64,000 bases of DNA from Sellimonas caecigallum (GTDB taxonomy: Bacteria > Bacillota > Clostridia > Lachnospirales > Lachnospiraceae): contig NZ_CP173660.1 of the NCBI RefSeq assembly GCF_045038405.1, positions 1,116,001-1,180,000 on the forward strand, in the 5' to 3' direction. Position 1 is the stretch's first letter, and each line of letters begins with the position of its first letter. Both the position numbers and the translations under genes were made by a program. The notes beneath the pieces were generated by a model. The model was not told the origin of the DNA. It made no database searches and saw nothing but the letters and a program-made list of their open reading frames with translations. This document shows positions 53,543 through 62,289 of this stretch, in pieces.

Positions 53543-53812
53543 TCACTCGGGTATTTCTTTTTCAATATTATGGCCATGAATTGCCCCATCGTCTTCTATT
53601 GCTGTATGAACTCGTTGATATTCCAAAATATCTCCGGGCTGACAATCCAAAACATCACAAATGGCGTCAAGTGTTGAAAAACGGATTGCTTTCACTTTTC
53701 CTGTCTTTAAATTCGACAGATTGACCGTAGATATCCCTACTTTAGCTGACAATTCGTTGAGTGTAATCTTCCGATCAGCCATTACTCTGTCCAGTCGTAA
53801 TATAATAGCCAT
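53543..53812 (-). CDS. YozG-like Xre-family transcription regulator
   Basis: An 89-aa protein with a Cro/CI-type helix-turn-helix (about 13-65; LNELSAKVGISTVNLSNLKTG written here as landmark) and a short tail ending HGHNIEKEIPE. This is the HTH_26/YozG group, which is usually paired with a DUF2975 membrane protein, as it is here (9-nt gap). It probably represses or senses through that partner. AGGAGG precedes ATG 53812. Confidence 0.92.
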   Translation of the reverse strand: MAIILRLDRVMADRKITLNELSAKVGISTVNLSNLKTGKVKAIRFSTLDAICDVLDCQPGDILEYQRVHTAIEDDGAIHGHNIEKEIPE

Positions 53813-53820
53813 AATTCCTC

Positions 53821-54309
53821 CTACAAAATCTCTTCAATGTCTTTTTGCATTGAAAATCCCTCATACATGATCTCACTGAAAACATACAGCAACAGCCCTC
53901 TGATCAAAAAATTTCCGTCGATTAATGTAAAGCTGCCGAAACTGAAAATTTCATAGTTCGTTTCAAAACCAGAAAGCCTTGGAAGCAAAATCGAGCCAAG
54001 AAGATATAAGCCACATATAGTGCGGACGCATAACACCAGTGTATGTGAAAATGGTTTTTCATCATAAATAACCTTGATCAGAGATACAAAAATACAAATC
54101 ACGCACAGGTAATGCAAGCCTCTCACACCTATTTCATATATACTTATATCATCCCACTGCGGAATCATCATCCTGCGAACTATCATCCATATTCCAGCTG
54201 CAACTTCTATGCCAGTAAGAAGCAATGCAATACCCAGCGGTACCCTGATCTTTTTCAAAAACTCGTTTTTTACCTGTTTGCTTGTGTCAACGGAAAAATC
54301 GTTTTTCAT
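53821..54309 (-). CDS. DUF2975 membrane protein
   Basis: A 162-aa protein with four transmembrane segments (about 25-45, 62-83, 92-112, 132-150) and the DUF2975 pattern. Its partner regulator follows after 9 nt. Such pairs may control neighbouring transporter genes; function is not known. AGGAGG precedes ATG 54309. Confidence 0.88.
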   Translation of the reverse strand: MKNDFSVDTSKQVKNEFLKKIRVPLGIALLLTGIEVAAGIWMIVRRMMIPQWDDISIYEIGVRGLHYLCVICIFVSLIKVIYDEKPFSHTLVLCVRTICGLYLLGSILLPRLSGFETNYEIFSFGSFTLIDGNFLIRGLLLYVFSEIMYEGFSMQKDIEEIL

Positions 54310-54369
54310 GAGAATCCCTCCTACTCCGAATTATAGTCCCAAAAGTATTTATCATTAAAGGAATAATGC

Positions 54370-54410
54370 TCCGCATCATTTAAAATGGACTAAGCGCATT
54401 GTGGTGCGGA
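54370..54410. repeat. Inverted repeat in the MFS-DUF2975 gap
   Basis: TCCGCATCA (54370-54378) pairs with TGGTGCGGA (54402-54410), with one G-U. There is no T run on the minus strand, so it may be an operator or leader stem for the DUF2975-regulator pair. Confidence 0.4.
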
Positions 54411-54443
54411 ACAGGAGCCTTTTTTGCTGAAATTTGCATGTAA

Positions 54444-55664
54444 TTATTTATCTTGATCAAATGATTGTGTATGATGTTTCACATTCTCCAAACTTTTATG
54501 TAAAATTCTAAAACTAAATAATGCAATGGCTATTGTAATGCATCCTGACATTAGTATCGAAGCTCTTACTGTAAAAATATCTGCTAATCCTCCAGCCGCA
54601 AAAACTACTATCATGGAAAACACTTTCGATAAGGTAGACTGTATGGTAAAAATTTTCCCTCTATTGTTTGAAGCCGTCCTGCTTTGTATTAATGATTTAT
54701 AATATATAACATATATAGTATTAGCAACCCCTCCCAAAAAGTTAAATAAAACACATACTAATATATTTATAGAAAGGCCATATCCAACTGTTGAAATTCC
54801 CATCATTAAAATACCTACTGAAAACATTACAGTTTCGGGAATATCTTTGTACAGAATATAAAGACCACTCGTTACTAACATACCGATCCCCCAGGCAGAA
54901 TTGATATACCCATATACATCGGAAGATCCATTGAAAATTTCCGCAATATACACAGCATCTAAGGATGAGAAAATTGCGCCGCATATAGAAAACATAATAC
55001 AGATGATAATAAGTGATTTAAGGAATCTGTCCTTTTTTAAAATTTTTCGACCTTCACGAACCAAGATCATGTTTTCTATTTTAGGTTTGTTTTTGGAATT
55101 TTTCTCTCTTTTGTCGCTATTTAAAAATTGTAAAAGTATGATAGAAACACCAAAAGTAATCGCATCAATTTCAAGCGACAGACTATATCCATAAATTTGA
55201 ATACACCACCCCGCTATTATCGGAGCTGCCACCATTGATATATTACTTGCAAGTGAATCTATCGTATTTGCTTTTTTTAATTGCATGTCTCCACATATAT
55301 CGGGAATATACGCATTGATTGTATTATTATATATAAAGCCCATAGTGGATAAACAAATACACATAATATATAAAAAATATATATTATTACAGTTGGTAAG
55401 AATACACAAAATCATTGCTGTACCGGAAATTAGTTCACATAATTGCAAAATAATTTTTCGGGAAAAATGGTCTATCATATAAGATATAACTGGCGATAGT
55501 AGAATAATCGGCAATGTTTCTAACAAAAAACTGATCGAAACAGCCATTGCAGACCCTGTAATATCATATATCATAAACGGCACTGCCATCGATGCAAACC
55601 AATTTCCAAAAGTGGAAATGAACCTTGCTAATATAAACATATAATATCTTGTTTTTATTGTCAT
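54444..55664 (-). CDS. MFS efflux transporter
   Basis: A 406-aa major facilitator with about 12 transmembrane segments; the start region (RFISTFGNWFASMAVPFMIYD) and FSRKIILQ loop resemble macrolide/multidrug MFS_3 exporters. ATG 55664 has GGAG at 8 nt; the upstream 25 codons lack a site. Base composition is more AT-rich than the backbone genes. Its last 260 bp are nearly repeated at 61 kb (about 96% identical over 200 bp), so the locus was duplicated. Confidence 0.88.
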   Translation of the reverse strand: MTIKTRYYMFILARFISTFGNWFASMAVPFMIYDITGSAMAVSISFLLETLPIILLSPVISYMIDHFSRKIILQLCELISGTAMILCILTNCNNIYFLYIMCICLSTMGFIYNNTINAYIPDICGDMQLKKANTIDSLASNISMVAAPIIAGWCIQIYGYSLSLEIDAITFGVSIILLQFLNSDKREKNSKNKPKIENMILVREGRKILKKDRFLKSLIIICIMFSICGAIFSSLDAVYIAEIFNGSSDVYGYINSAWGIGMLVTSGLYILYKDIPETVMFSVGILMMGISTVGYGLSINILVCVLFNFLGGVANTIYVIYYKSLIQSRTASNNRGKIFTIQSTLSKVFSMIVVFAAGGLADIFTVRASILMSGCITIAIALFSFRILHKSLENVKHHTQSFDQDK

Positions 55665-55739
55665 ATAGTTTTCTCCATTCAGACAGAATGATGATTTCCT
55701 ATAGCCAGACAAACAATGTAATCCGGTAATGGGTAACAT

Positions 55740-55924
55740 GAACTCTTACAGCTCTTTATCACATATAGGACAGCAAAAAGAGGTTGATCTGGAAAAGCAT
55801 ATACAATCTTATTTCATCTAGGATCTCTTTGATTTGAATACATCAATTTTATCATTTGTACAGCTCCCTAAAACACACCTTTATACCCAAATATGGGGAA
55901 GACCAAAATCGTCCAGAATTCTCA
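55740..55924. other. Gap upstream of the MFS gene, no clear gene
   Basis: This 185-bp AT-rich stretch has no convincing gene. On the minus strand a 14-codon frame starts inside the stop of the ABC-2 permease (TAATG at about 55927) with a GGGAGG site, and ends at 55881; it may be a leftover of a deleted operon gene. Confidence 0.4.
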
Positions 55925-56722
55925 TTATCCTCCCTGAGATACATATCTGACGTTTCCTTTCTTCCAGACAATTGCATTTACCACAATAAGCAAAAGGCAC
56001 CATCCCGCCTGAACCGTCAGATTCTGTACTATCTTGTCCACAGGTATTTTCCCCTGCAATATAGAAATGGGCTGGAAATAGATATACTGAAATGGCAGAA
56101 ATCCGCAAATCTTCTGCAGGAACAGCGGATACATGGCGATTGGGAAGATCTCTCCTGAAAATATTTTTATAATATTCCACAGATTATCCCGAAGTGACAA
56201 GACATTTTCTACCCAAAATGTAATGTGTCCGATGATCGTAAATAAATTTACCATAATGGTAAATCCCATAAACAGCGAGATGCAAAACCAGCCCGTATGC
56301 CGTACGACTAGTTCCACGCCAAAAAATTGCATTACAAATACCGTAACATAGATGAAGAGAAGGCCTGTTGCCATGTAGATAAGAAAACTTCCCATCTTTT
56401 CCGCATACATATAAATTGGATAGCTGATCGGCTTTGTCAGATACAGATTCATCTTCCCACTGTTGATCGTTTCCCACTCTTCATAAGCAGCCAGCCCGCA
56501 AGGCATAATACAAGTCTGTACAATTGCCAGAATAAAATAGTACCCGAGCATTTCCTCAAAAGAATACGACGCGTCCACAGCGCTATTACCATATATATAA
56601 CTCCAGATAAAATAGAGAATGGCAAACTTTATCGGGAAATACATCATCTGTCCGATAAAATTTACCAAAAACTCTTTCAGACGTCTGAAGACAATATACA
56701 TTGTACGAATATATTTTCTCAT
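55925..56722 (-). CDS. ABC-2 permease, subunit 2
   Basis: A 265-aa membrane protein with six hydrophobic segments, of the DUF990/ABC-2 permease type (start MRKYIRTMYIVFRRLKEF). ATG 56722 follows GGAGG and lies 1 nt after the other permease's stop. It forms, with the adjacent permease and ATPase, a three-gene exporter. Confidence 0.88.
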   Translation of the reverse strand: MRKYIRTMYIVFRRLKEFLVNFIGQMMYFPIKFAILYFIWSYIYGNSAVDASYSFEEMLGYYFILAIVQTCIMPCGLAAYEEWETINSGKMNLYLTKPISYPIYMYAEKMGSFLIYMATGLLFIYVTVFVMQFFGVELVVRHTGWFCISLFMGFTIMVNLFTIIGHITFWVENVLSLRDNLWNIIKIFSGEIFPIAMYPLFLQKICGFLPFQYIYFQPISILQGKIPVDKIVQNLTVQAGWCLLLIVVNAIVWKKGNVRYVSQGG

Positions 56723-56723
56723 G

Positions 56724-57524
56724 TTATCCTCCATTGGCCTCATACCGGCGAAGTCCCATTTTCCATACCTTCCCAAACATCCAGACCCAGAATACCGTCT
56801 GCAGACATAAGACTGCCTCCAGACCTATATCCACTGTCTCTTTTCCGATCAGCAATGCGCATGGATAATACGCCGCAAAATATACAGGAATTGTATATGT
56901 AAGTACTCTTCGGATCGGTCGTGGAAAAATCGTGATGGGGTATTCCTTTACCTCCAAAACACTCAGAAACAAATTCCGGAGATTTTCAATTCTCCCAAAC
57001 CAGAAAGATAGAAATGTCAGCACACCGATGATCAACTGGATCGTTATAACCCCGAGAATGAGATTCAGGAGAGCGATCGGCAGATGTGAAACCAGGATGG
57101 TAATCCGGTATTTCCACATGATCACTCCTACCATCAGCACACTTACGCATATCTGTTCTATAAAATACAATACTGAAACATTTTCAAAAAGCATAGCCGC
57201 CATCACATTGACAGGCCGAGTCAGAAATTTGTCCAGTTCTCCCTGAAGGATACGTTCCGGCATATCCCTGAATCCAAAAAATATTCCTGAAATCCCCTCG
57301 CCCAAAAACAACATGGACGTATAAAGCAGCAATTCATCGATTTCCCACCCTGCAAAAGCAGGGATAAACTGAAGCAGCGTATACCAGAAGATGACCGTAA
57401 AGCTGAGATTAAATAATAGCTGTATCAGTGTCATCCATAATTCAAACTGGTATGCGCTGACCTTTTTTACACTTATGATGGCAAATCTCCTGATTATGTT
57501 AAAAAATCCAGACATACTCCTCAT
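56724..57524 (-). CDS. ABC-2 permease, subunit 1
   Basis: A 266-aa membrane protein with six segments, same family as its neighbour (DUF990 type). ATG 57524 overlaps the ATPase stop as TAATG with AGGGAAA upstream, so it is translationally coupled. Two permeases of one family plus one ATPase suggest a heterodimeric channel. Confidence 0.88.
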   Translation of the reverse strand: MRSMSGFFNIIRRFAIISVKKVSAYQFELWMTLIQLLFNLSFTVIFWYTLLQFIPAFAGWEIDELLLYTSMLFLGEGISGIFFGFRDMPERILQGELDKFLTRPVNVMAAMLFENVSVLYFIEQICVSVLMVGVIMWKYRITILVSHLPIALLNLILGVITIQLIIGVLTFLSFWFGRIENLRNLFLSVLEVKEYPITIFPRPIRRVLTYTIPVYFAAYYPCALLIGKETVDIGLEAVLCLQTVFWVWMFGKVWKMGLRRYEANGG

Positions 57525-58489
57525 TATTTTCCCTCATAAAGTTCATATATCGTTTCCGTGAGACTGACTGTGTTGATATTGACATCGCTGATAGATTCTT
57601 TCTGTTCCATAAGATGGCCAATTACCTCAAGCAAATATTCTGCCTCTATCTTCCAGACAACATGATGCTCGTCCTCCTGCTTTGCCTCACATATGTACCC
57701 TTCTATACCGTCTACATCCAGAGGTCTGATGTAATCTATCTCCAGAAGTTTGTATCTCTTGCGTTCGCAAAATTCACTTGTACGTCCATCATAGAGGATG
57801 TTTCCATGCTCCAGCAGTATCATTCTCTCACACATACTGCTGATATCCTCAATATCATGCGTCGTCAAAATCATGGTTGTCCCAAACTTCCTGTTTAATT
57901 CAGACAACAATTTCAAAATAGATCTTTTGGAGAGGATATCAAGCCCCAGTGTCGGCTCATCCAGAAAAATAATCTCAGGTTCGTGCAGAAAAGAAACGCC
58001 GATCTCACACTTCATCCTCTGTCCAAGAGACAGCTTCCGCACCGGAATATGGAGCAACCTGTCAATCCCAAGATATTCCGACAACATGTCTATTTTTTCT
58101 TTGAACTGTCTCTGATCTACCTGATAAACGTCTTTGTAAAATTTAAAAGACTCTATAACCGGCAAATCATAGATCAGCGATGATTTCTGCCCCATGATGA
58201 CACTGATGTGCTTTGTATATGCTTTTCTCTGCAAAGCCGGATGATATCCAAGCACTTCCACATTTCCTTGTGTTGGTGTCAAAATACCGGACAATGTTTT
58301 TACCAGCGTTGTTTTTCCGGCCCCATTCAGACCTACCAGTCCTACAAATTCCCCTTCTTTGATCTCAAACGAAATGTTCTTCAGTCCATAAATTTTCTCT
58401 TTTGGCGGATTCAGGATTGTCACAATATTTTTTTTGTACTCTTTTTTGGGTATTACATACTCTTTTGTCAAATTTTCTACTTTTATCAT
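57524..58489 (-). CDS. ABC-2 transporter ATPase
   Basis: A 321-aa ATPase with Walker A GLNGAGKTT, Walker B IIFLDEPTLGLD and H-loop TTHD; the signature is LSLGQRMK rather than LSGGQ, as in many NatA/ABC-2 ATPases. The 100-residue C-terminal extension may be regulatory. It leads the ABC-2 operon. Next to a LanM remnant, such exporters are commonly lantibiotic immunity or bacitracin-like systems; the role here is inferred from position only. Confidence 0.9.
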   Translation of the reverse strand: MIKVENLTKEYVIPKKEYKKNIVTILNPPKEKIYGLKNISFEIKEGEFVGLVGLNGAGKTTLVKTLSGILTPTQGNVEVLGYHPALQRKAYTKHISVIMGQKSSLIYDLPVIESFKFYKDVYQVDQRQFKEKIDMLSEYLGIDRLLHIPVRKLSLGQRMKCEIGVSFLHEPEIIFLDEPTLGLDILSKRSILKLLSELNRKFGTTMILTTHDIEDISSMCERMILLEHGNILYDGRTSEFCERKRYKLLEIDYIRPLDVDGIEGYICEAKQEDEHHVVWKIEAEYLLEVIGHLMEQKESISDVNINTVSLTETIYELYEGK

Positions 58490-58528
58490 AACTCTGCTCT
58501 TCTCATGTGTATATTTTGTACAAATATA

Positions 58529-58600
58529 TTACCATTCGGTTATTGCACTTTCAATATGCTGGCCATGAATACGCCTTTTAGGGCTATTATATGGCTATAT
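58529..58600 (-). pseudogene. Remnant of a YozG-like regulator
   Basis: The minus-strand codons just upstream of the ABC-2 ATPase read IHGQHIESAITEW and stop, clearly like the IHGHNIEKEIPE end of the intact regulator at 53.5 kb. The similarity continues through the following promoter region (58503-58570 against 53514-53581). The N-terminal helix-turn-helix part is gone; a TAG interrupts the frame a few codons upstream. Confidence 0.7.
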
Positions 58601-58611
58601 TCTTGAGTCCA

Positions 58612-58648
58612 TCATTTTGTATGTTTCACATTCTCCAGACTTTTATGT
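58612..58648 (-). pseudogene. 3' end of a second MFS gene, left of the IS21 element
   Basis: On the minus strand the codons read HKSLENVKHTK and stop, matching the HKSLENVKHHTQS end of the intact MFS protein at 54.4 kb. The gene is cut by the IS21 element at 58649 and resumes at 61002. Confidence 0.85.
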
Positions 58649-58653
58649 TATTA

Positions 58654-58723
58654 GCGTCGGGTTAAAATAACCATCTAGTGTCAGGCTAAAATAGCCAATC
58701 CTAGTCAAATTAAAAAAGCCATT
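58654..58723 (+). repeat. Left-end triple repeats of the IS21 element
   Basis: Three imperfect units: GCGTCGGGTTAAAATAACC, GTGTCAGGCTAAAATAGCC and AGTCAAATTAAAAAAGCC. They are inverted copies of the right-end set and likely transposase-binding sites. Confidence 0.8.
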
Positions 58724-58784
58724 ACATACAGGTCTTCATCCTCTTATACTGATGATAAGCCAATGCATCAGAAAAGGAGGATTT

Positions 58785-60104
58785 ATGCACGAAGATGCTA
58801 CATGTAATGACTTACAAAAAATCATAACACAAGCAATCAACGAAATAAAGCAGGAACAAGGCGAAAATTTCAACCTTGCCAAAATTAATCTTGCAGAACT
58901 GGAACGCCGAACCGGGCTCAGCAGATCCAGGCTAAGGCACTTAAAAGAAAATAACTTTATTGTTACGCCACATGGGAGGACAGGACAAAAAGCAACAGCT
59001 ACGGTTCTGACCGGATATAGCGGCATTATTGACGGACTGCTCCGAAAAGGCGTCACGAATTCTTCTGTATGCTTTGAGCGGCTGCAGGAAGCTGGATATA
59101 CCGGTGGGTTAACAACCGTAAAAACTTATATCGCTGATCACCGGGATCTTGTTCCGCCCAAGCGTCAGCTCGTTGCCCCTCAGGGAAACCGGGGACGCAG
59201 ATATCAAACTTCCCCTGGGGAATCCTATCAGATGGACTGGGGCTTTGTCCAGGTAGATACAAATACCGATGCTTCCTATAAGGTCGCATGTTTTGCTATG
59301 ATCTGCCATCATTGCGGGGAAAGATACATCGAATTCTTCCCCAATGCCAGACAGGAAAATCTTTTTATAGGGATGATCCATGCTTTTACTTATATGGGAA
59401 TCCCGCACTATATACTGACAGACAACATGAAAAGTGTCGTGATCCGGCGTGATCCAGAGGGACATCCTATCTGGCAGAAAGATTATAAAGTGTTCATGGA
59501 AACGATCGGTTTCCAGACGAAGCTCTGTAAACCAAGACATCCTTTCACCAAAGGGAAGGTGGAGCGCCTGATCCGCTTCGTAAAAGATAACTTCCTTGCT
59601 GGCAGAGTTTTTGGCACGATTACCGAATTAAATCTGGAAGCCATCGGATGGTGCAAACGCCAGAACAGCATATACCATAAAGCAGTGGACTGTATCCCCT
59701 GTGAAAAGCATCAGGAAGACTGCATGGCTGTTGCTTCCGTATTAACAAAAACACAGGCACTTGCTTTCTATCTCTGTCCGGAAAGAAAAATTTCTTTCGA
59801 TGGATTTGTCCATTATGAAGGGCGGCGCTTCGGCGTCCCGTACTGGTACACCCAGAAGACCTGCAGAATCCGGAGAGATTCCTTTACCCTCTATATCTAC
59901 GCATCCGATCTCAGCAAAGTCCTGACCACCCATGATGTTACCTGGATGAGAAGAGACAGTTTCTGCCGGGATCAGTATGTGACAGAACAGCCGGAAGAAG
60001 TCCCATCAATGCCAGTCAAAACCCGGATCTTTCAGATAGAGCCACCCAAACAGCACTCCGGATTTGAAAAATTCAACTTTGAGGAGGGCCTGTGGGATGA
60101 ATGA
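58785..60104 (+). CDS. istA: IS21-family transposase IstA
   Basis: A 439-aa DDE transposase. A helix-turn-helix region lies near residues 40-75. The DDE triad is visible in YQMDWGFVQVD, ILTDNMKSVV and KGKVERLIRF. A strong AAAGGAGG precedes ATG 58785. istB starts inside its last codons (8-nt overlap). No frameshift is seen, so it appears intact. Confidence 0.95.
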   Translation: MHEDATCNDLQKIITQAINEIKQEQGENFNLAKINLAELERRTGLSRSRLRHLKENNFIVTPHGRTGQKATATVLTGYSGIIDGLLRKGVTNSSVCFERLQEAGYTGGLTTVKTYIADHRDLVPPKRQLVAPQGNRGRRYQTSPGESYQMDWGFVQVDTNTDASYKVACFAMICHHCGERYIEFFPNARQENLFIGMIHAFTYMGIPHYILTDNMKSVVIRRDPEGHPIWQKDYKVFMETIGFQTKLCKPRHPFTKGKVERLIRFVKDNFLAGRVFGTITELNLEAIGWCKRQNSIYHKAVDCIPCEKHQEDCMAVASVLTKTQALAFYLCPERKISFDGFVHYEGRRFGVPYWYTQKTCRIRRDSFTLYIYASDLSKVLTTHDVTWMRRDSFCRDQYVTEQPEEVPSMPVKTRIFQIEPPKQHSGFEKFNFEEGLWDE

Positions 60105-60900
60105 ATCAATACTTGAAAGAATCCAGTCCAGTGCAAAGGCACTGAAGATCGATCTTTATACAGCAGAACTGGCCAGCTATGCCGATGAAAAAGAACTTAC
60201 GCCGGAAGCTCTGGAGGCAGTCTGCGGAGTTTTTGAATACCTGGAGCAGAAAAAATACGACTCTATGGTCCACACAATGCTAAAACTGAGTAAGCTTCCT
60301 ATGAATGAGCCGAAAACCTTTGAAAGATTTGATTTCAGCCGGCTCCATGGAAAGCATGTGCAGTCACTGAAGAACCTCTCTTCTCTGTCCGCTCTGTATG
60401 CAGGAAAAAATCTGGCATTTATTGGTCCGCAGGGTGTAGGCAAAACTCATCTGGCCATGGCTTTTGGGCGGGAATGCTGCCTGAAAGGATATAAGACTTA
60501 TTTCTTAAGGGCAAGCGAACTCAACCAAAAGTTGACGGATGCAAGGAAACACGGCCGGGAGGGGGCTGTCATCAACGGGCTGGTAAAGCCTTCCTGCCTG
60601 ATCATTGATGAGATTGGCAGGTGTGTGTTCGATAAAGAGAACACCCGTATGTTCTTTGATGTGATTGACCGCCGCTATAATAAAGATGGTCCCAGCACCA
60701 TGATTTTTACCAGCAACAAGACACCAAACCAGTGGGGCGAATATTTCAGCGAAGATGATACGCTGCTTTGTTCTTTAGACCGGGTTTTTGATGACGCCAC
60801 TGTATTTATGATCAAAGGTGACAGTTACCGGGGACGCAAGCTGGAAACACTTGGTCTTGAGGCTGGTATCGCAAAACATACGGAGTATAAAAATGCGTAA
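60097..60900 (+). CDS. istB: IS21-family helper ATPase IstB
   Basis: A 267-aa DnaC-like AAA+ ATPase that assists IstA in target selection. Walker A is GPQGVGKTHLAMAF and Walker B LIIDEIGR; the end GDSYRGRKLETLG is typical. ATG 60097 lies within the istA stop region with GAGGAGGG upstream, so translation is coupled. It appears intact. Confidence 0.95.
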   Translation: MNESILERIQSSAKALKIDLYTAELASYADEKELTPEALEAVCGVFEYLEQKKYDSMVHTMLKLSKLPMNEPKTFERFDFSRLHGKHVQSLKNLSSLSALYAGKNLAFIGPQGVGKTHLAMAFGRECCLKGYKTYFLRASELNQKLTDARKHGREGAVINGLVKPSCLIIDEIGRCVFDKENTRMFFDVIDRRYNKDGPSTMIFTSNKTPNQWGEYFSEDDTLLCSLDRVFDDATVFMIKGDSYRGRKLETLGLEAGIAKHTEYKNA

Positions 60901-60917
60901 CTGTTAATAACATACAT

Positions 60918-60984
60918 GATGCATTGGCGATTTTAAATTGACTGAGATTGGCGTTTTTAATCCGACTCTGAATGGTGAAAATCG
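60918..60984 (-). repeat. Right-end triple repeats of the IS21 element
   Basis: Read on the minus strand: GCGTCGGGCGATTTTCACC, GAGTCGGATTAAAAACGCC and CAGTCAATTTAAAATCGCC, inverted relative to the left end. Confidence 0.8.
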
Positions 60985-61001
60985 CCCGACGCTAACAATG
61001 T

Positions 61002-61200
61002 AAAACTCTAAAACTAAATAATGCAATGGCTATTGTAATGCATCCTGACATTAGTATCGAAGCTCTTACTGTAAAAATATCTGCTAATCCGCCAGCCGCA
61101 AAAACTACTATCATGGAAAATATCTTAGATAAGGTAGATTGTATGGTAAAAATTTTCCCTCTATTGTTTGAAGCCGTCCTGCTTTGTATTAATGAATTAT
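61002..61200 (-). pseudogene. Fragment of the duplicated MFS gene, right of the IS21 element
   Basis: Bases 61002-61200 match 54502-54700 with about 8 differences in 200 and no gaps (constant offset 6500). Similarity stops at about 61200, so only the last fifth of the MFS gene remains. With the piece at 58612-58648 it restores a continuous MFS 3' end once the IS element and one ATGT are removed. Confidence 0.92.
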
Positions 61201-61210
61201 ACTACAATGT

Positions 61211-61262
61211 AAAAATGGAGCTATTGTTCCGGCAGACTACTTTCTGCTTTTGCAATAGCTCC
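61211..61262 (-). terminator. Terminator of the 83-aa membrane protein gene
   Basis: GGAGCTATTG (61217-61226) pairs with CAATAGCTCC (61253-61262) around an inner GCAG/CTGC stem; on the minus strand a TTTTTA run follows. Confidence 0.8.
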
Positions 61263-61309
61263 AAATACTTCTTCTAAACTGTGACATTTTCAATTATGTA
61301 CATCTTTTT

Positions 61310-61561
61310 TTACGATTTAGAATCTATTATCAATTGTATAAATCCCCAGAGAATAATGATACAGAGAATTGGAGCAAGGATTATAATGATATCAAAGATT
61401 GTATTCTTTGCCTGCAGAACAGCTTCTAAAGACTCCAAATCCCCATCCGTCTTTGCTATAAGATGATTAATATACTTATTAATCATCAAATATATATAAT
61501 AAAAAATACAAATTATACCTATAGGGATCCAAATTTTGTATAGAGCATACTTCTTTTTCAT
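61310..61561 (-). CDS. Two-pass small membrane protein, unknown
   Basis: An 83-aa protein with transmembrane segments at about 9-30 and 55-77 and a short acidic loop between. A GGGGGG stretch lies about 10 nt before ATG 61561, and a clear terminator follows. It starts 31 nt after the secreted protein gene and may be an operon partner. Small two-pass proteins near lantibiotic genes can be immunity factors, but nothing in the sequence proves it. Confidence 0.65.
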   Translation of the reverse strand: MKKKYALYKIWIPIGIICIFYYIYLMINKYINHLIAKTDGDLESLEAVLQAKNTIFDIIIILAPILCIIILWGFIQLIIDSKS

Positions 61562-61592
61562 AATTCCATTCCCCCCTGACTTTTTTCCATTT

Positions 61593-62195
61593 TTATATTT
61601 CTGATAAGTTCCAGATAAATTGTCCGCTTACTCCATAACTATATGATTCTGTTGTAGATGTAGATGCGGAAACGGTGCCAAATCCAACACTTACTCCTAC
61701 TGTAACTGTAAAATATAGATGACCATTGTAATCCACCGTCAGTTTAGTTGGTGTGTTTGTTGCCTCTTGATTGCCAGAATAACTACTGTTAATCACAGGC
61801 CCAATCAATCCTATCGTTGGCGCGGTGGCATGGTCAATTTCAACATTCCCGTACATTTGATCTCTGTATACATACACGGTTACACGACATTCTAATTTAA
61901 AATTATTTTTGATAGTTTCCGTTTTAGTTTTAACAACCCTGTATAATCTAACTACCGGCCCTCTTCTTTGGATAAGATTCTCAATTTTTTTATCAGCTTC
62001 TTCCGGCGTAAATTTTTCGTCTTGAATTAAGATGTCCTTGTATTCAGAAAGAGAAATTTCTTTTTCTTCAACCGTTTCATTGAGAACATCCGAAGTTTGC
62101 GCTGCATTTACGATAGTATAACCGGAAAAGCAAGTTCCATATAGTGCCATTATCAAAAATGCTGACAATATTTTAAATTTCTTTTTTCTTAACAT
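61593..62195 (-). CDS. Secreted protein of unknown function
   Basis: A 200-aa protein with a clear signal peptide (basic start, hydrophobic core about 8-28, likely cut after VNA near 32). A Glu/Lys-rich helical part (about 40-75) is followed by a beta-rich, Thr/Ser/Gly-rich domain of about 120 residues ending in YSYGVSGQFIWNLS. There are few Cys residues and no anchor, so it should be released. AGAGGG precedes ATG 62195. A 21-bp-period direct repeat lies about 120 bp upstream. I recognise no family. Confidence 0.75.
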   Translation of the reverse strand: MLRKKKFKILSAFLIMALYGTCFSGYTIVNAAQTSDVLNETVEEKEISLSEYKDILIQDEKFTPEEADKKIENLIQRRGPVVRLYRVVKTKTETIKNNFKLECRVTVYVYRDQMYGNVEIDHATAPTIGLIGPVINSSYSGNQEATNTPTKLTVDYNGHLYFTVTVGVSVGFGTVSASTSTTESYSYGVSGQFIWNLSEI

Positions 62196-62289
62196 AGTAA
62201 TCCCTCTTTAAATATTAAAATCATTCCTTGATATTATGTAGAACGCGCGACCCTACTTATCAATCCAAAATTGTTTTTGTTTAATTTAT

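Larger units (their letters stand above)
58649..60997 (+). mobile_element. Complete IS21-family insertion sequence
   Basis: A 2349-bp element. The ends TATTAGCGTCGGG (58649-58661) and CCCGACGCTAACA (60985-60997) are 13-bp inverted repeats with one mismatch. The flanking ATGT (58645-58648 and 60998-61001) is a 4-bp target duplication that also occurs once in the uninterrupted MFS copy. Each end has three imperfect 22-24-bp repeats in inverted orientation, as known for IS21. It carries istA and istB on the plus strand. Confidence 0.95.

Noticed and set aside
55810..55855. A 13-codon leader peptide upstream of the MFS gene
   Set aside because: It has a ribosome-like GGGAG but no attenuator structure or conserved context, so it is most likely chance.
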